Positions 62,858 through 64,000 of a DNA stretch of 64,000 bases are shown one piece after another. Source of the stretch: Streptomyces sp. NRRL B-1140 (GTDB taxonomy: Bacteria > Actinomycetota > Actinomycetes > Streptomycetales > Streptomycetaceae); assembly GCF_001280065.1 (NCBI RefSeq), contig NZ_LGEA01000148.1, forward strand, positions 1 to 64,000, given 5' to 3'. The notes beneath the pieces are model-generated. The model worked only from the letters and a program-made list of their open reading frames with translations, did no database searches and was not told the DNA's origin. The stretch's first letter is position 1, and the number at the start of each line of letters is the position of its first letter. The position numbers and the translations under genes were made by a program.

Positions 62858-64000
62858 ATGAGCAGGCAAAGCAGGACGGACCGTCCGTACGACATCGTGC
62901 TCTTCGGAGCGACCAGTTTCGCCGGGGCGCTCACCGCCGAGTACCTGGCCGCCCACGCGCCGAAGGAACTGCGCTGGGCGATCGCGGGCCGCGGCGCGCA
63001 GAAGCTGGAGCGGCTGCGGGAGCGGCTGCCCGCCGACGCGGAGATCGACGTGCTGCGGGCGGACGCCCGCGACCCGGCCTCGCTGCGCGACCTCGCCGGG
63101 CAGGCGCGCGTGGTGGCCACGACCGTCGGACCGTACGTGACGTACGGGGAGGAACTCGTCGCCGCCTGCGCGGACGCCGGGACCGACTACCTGGACCTGT
63201 GCGGCGAGCCCGAGTTCGTGGACCTGATGTACGTCCGTCACGACGCCCGCGCGCGGGAGACCGGGGCGCGGCTGGTGCACGCTGCCGGGTTCGACTCGAT
63301 CCCGCACGACCTGGGCGTGTACTTCACCGTCCGGCAGCTGCCCGAGGACGTGCCGCTGACCGTGGAGGGCTTCGTCACCGCGGACGCGGCCTTCTCCGGC
63401 GGCACCTTCGCCTCCGCGCTGGGCCAGTTCGCACGGCAGCGGGAGATGGCGGCGGCCGCGCGGGACCGGCGGCGGCACGAGCCCCGGCTGGTGGGCCGGC
63501 GGACGTCGGCACCGGTGGGCGCTCCGCGGTTCGCCAGGGAGGTCGGCGCGTGGGCGCTGCCGATGCCGACCATCGACCCGCAGATCGTGCGGCGTTCGGC
63601 GGCGGCCCTCGAACGGTACGGCCCCGACTTCCGCTACCGGCAGTACGCGGCCGTCCGGCATCTGCCCGTCGCCATGGGCGGGGTCGCGGCGGTCGGCGCT
63701 CTGGTCGCGGCGGCGCAGGTGGCGCCCGCGCGGCGCTGGTTGTCGGACCGGCTCAAGCCCGGGGAGGGGCCGAGCCCCGAGAAGCGGGCGAAGAGCTGGT
63801 TCTCCGTGCGCTTCGTGGGCGAAGGCGGCGGCTCCCGGGTGTACACGGAGGTCTCGGGCGGCGATCCCGGTTACGACGAGACGGCCAAGATGCTCGCCGA
63901 GTCGGCGCTGTGCCTGGCCTCCGACGACCTTCCCGAGACGGCGGGTCAGGTCACCACGGCGGTGGCGATGGGCGACGCGCTGATCGGCCGGCTGCGCGCG
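62858..64000 (+). CDS. Saccharopine dehydrogenase-like NAD(P)-binding protein (partial)
   Basis: The gene runs off the window edge after 381 codons without a stop. It begins with MSRQSRTDRPYDIVLFGATS and continues with FAGALTAEYLAAHAPKELRW, a Rossmann fold of the saccharopine-dehydrogenase-like group (trans-acting enoyl reductase type). TTVGPYVTYGEELVAAC, YLDLCGEPEFV and HAAGFDSIPHDLGVY are also typical. GAGGGG lies 4 nt before the ATG. Related mycobacterial proteins act as enoyl reductases in lipid biosynthesis. The activity here is not known. It is divergent from the YjbR-type gene. Confidence 0.88.
   Translation, partial: MSRQSRTDRPYDIVLFGATSFAGALTAEYLAAHAPKELRWAIAGRGAQKLERLRERLPADAEIDVLRADARDPASLRDLAGQARVVATTVGPYVTYGEELVAACADAGTDYLDLCGEPEFVDLMYVRHDARARETGARLVHAAGFDSIPHDLGVYFTVRQLPEDVPLTVEGFVTADAAFSGGTFASALGQFARQREMAAAARDRRRHEPRLVGRRTSAPVGAPRFAREVGAWALPMPTIDPQIVRRSAAALERYGPDFRYRQYAAVRHLPVAMGGVAAVGALVAAAQVAPARRWLSDRLKPGEGPSPEKRAKSWFSVRFVGEGGGSRVYTEVSGGDPGYDETAKMLAESALCLASDDLPETAGQVTTAVAMGDALIGRLRA

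Noticed and set aside
1..64000. CRISPR arrays, insertion sequences, prophage genes, att sites, tRNA or rRNA genes
   Set aside because: Reading both strands showed no direct repeat arrays, transposase or integrase motifs, tRNA-like T-loops with matching acceptor stems, or rRNA signatures.

Overview
The window is chromosomal DNA of a Streptomyces or a very close relative. The evidence is extreme GC content with G/C-biased third codon positions, GTG and TTG starts, Streptomyces-type sensor kinases and small proteins, and a hopanoid operon in the arrangement known from S. coelicolor. I found no tRNA, rRNA, CRISPR array, insertion sequence or phage gene.

Layout. 1-12 kb: a CvnA-like sensor ATPase, an NAPE-PLD-like metallo-hydrolase, an amino-acid dehydrogenase coupled to a TetR regulator, an SGNH hydrolase, a LysM/M23 peptidoglycan hydrolase with a c-di-AMP (ydaO) riboswitch in its leader, a GH36 alpha-galactosidase and a protein tyrosine phosphatase. 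11.8-25.5 kb, minus strand: hopanoid biosynthesis, transcribed from hpnC through hpnD, a 44-codon gene, hpnE, a polyprenyl diphosphate synthase, shc, hpnG, hpnH, ispG, dxs and hpnO. It is followed by an XRE-cupin regulator with two tandem operators and a coupled 39-residue membrane protein. The operon carries its own MEP-pathway genes (dxs, ispG), both squalene synthases plus the dehydroxylase, the cyclase, and the side-chain enzymes that lead to aminobacteriohopanetriol.

25.9-32.9 kb, minus strand: a tightly overlapping set encoding a DUF5941/CDP-alcohol phosphotransferase fusion, a cytidylyltransferase-like enzyme, a glycerol-1-phosphate-dehydrogenase-like enzyme, a second CDP-alcohol phosphotransferase and a family-2 glycosyltransferase, followed by a Wzm/Wzt-type ABC exporter. 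This looks like an uncharacterised envelope phospho-glycan or phospho-lipid pathway and is the best candidate here for an undescribed system.

33-45 kb: galE, a CDF metal exporter, type I IPP isomerase, an anti-sigma-like ATPase, an enoyl-CoA hydratase, a DJ-1/PfpI enzyme beside a GlxA-type regulator, an SCO6745-type protein, an LPFR small protein, the RNA-binding protein Tex, a glycolipid-binding-domain protein and an ABC-F ATPase. 45-57.7 kb: an unknown 340-residue protein, a D-amino-acid oxidase, a BCCT transporter whose reading frame has lost its stop, a coupled pair of secreted peptidases (M14 and S15), a secreted M1 peptidase, an arginase-fold protein, and an amino-acid permease with a divergent MerR regulator. 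57.7-64 kb: a fatty-acid beta-oxidation set (FadB, thiolase, CoA-transferase/racemase), a YjbR-type protein and a saccharopine-dehydrogenase-like protein cut by the window edge.

Protein family calls come from reading motifs and remembered family features, not from database searches. Promoter and operator calls are pattern matches only.
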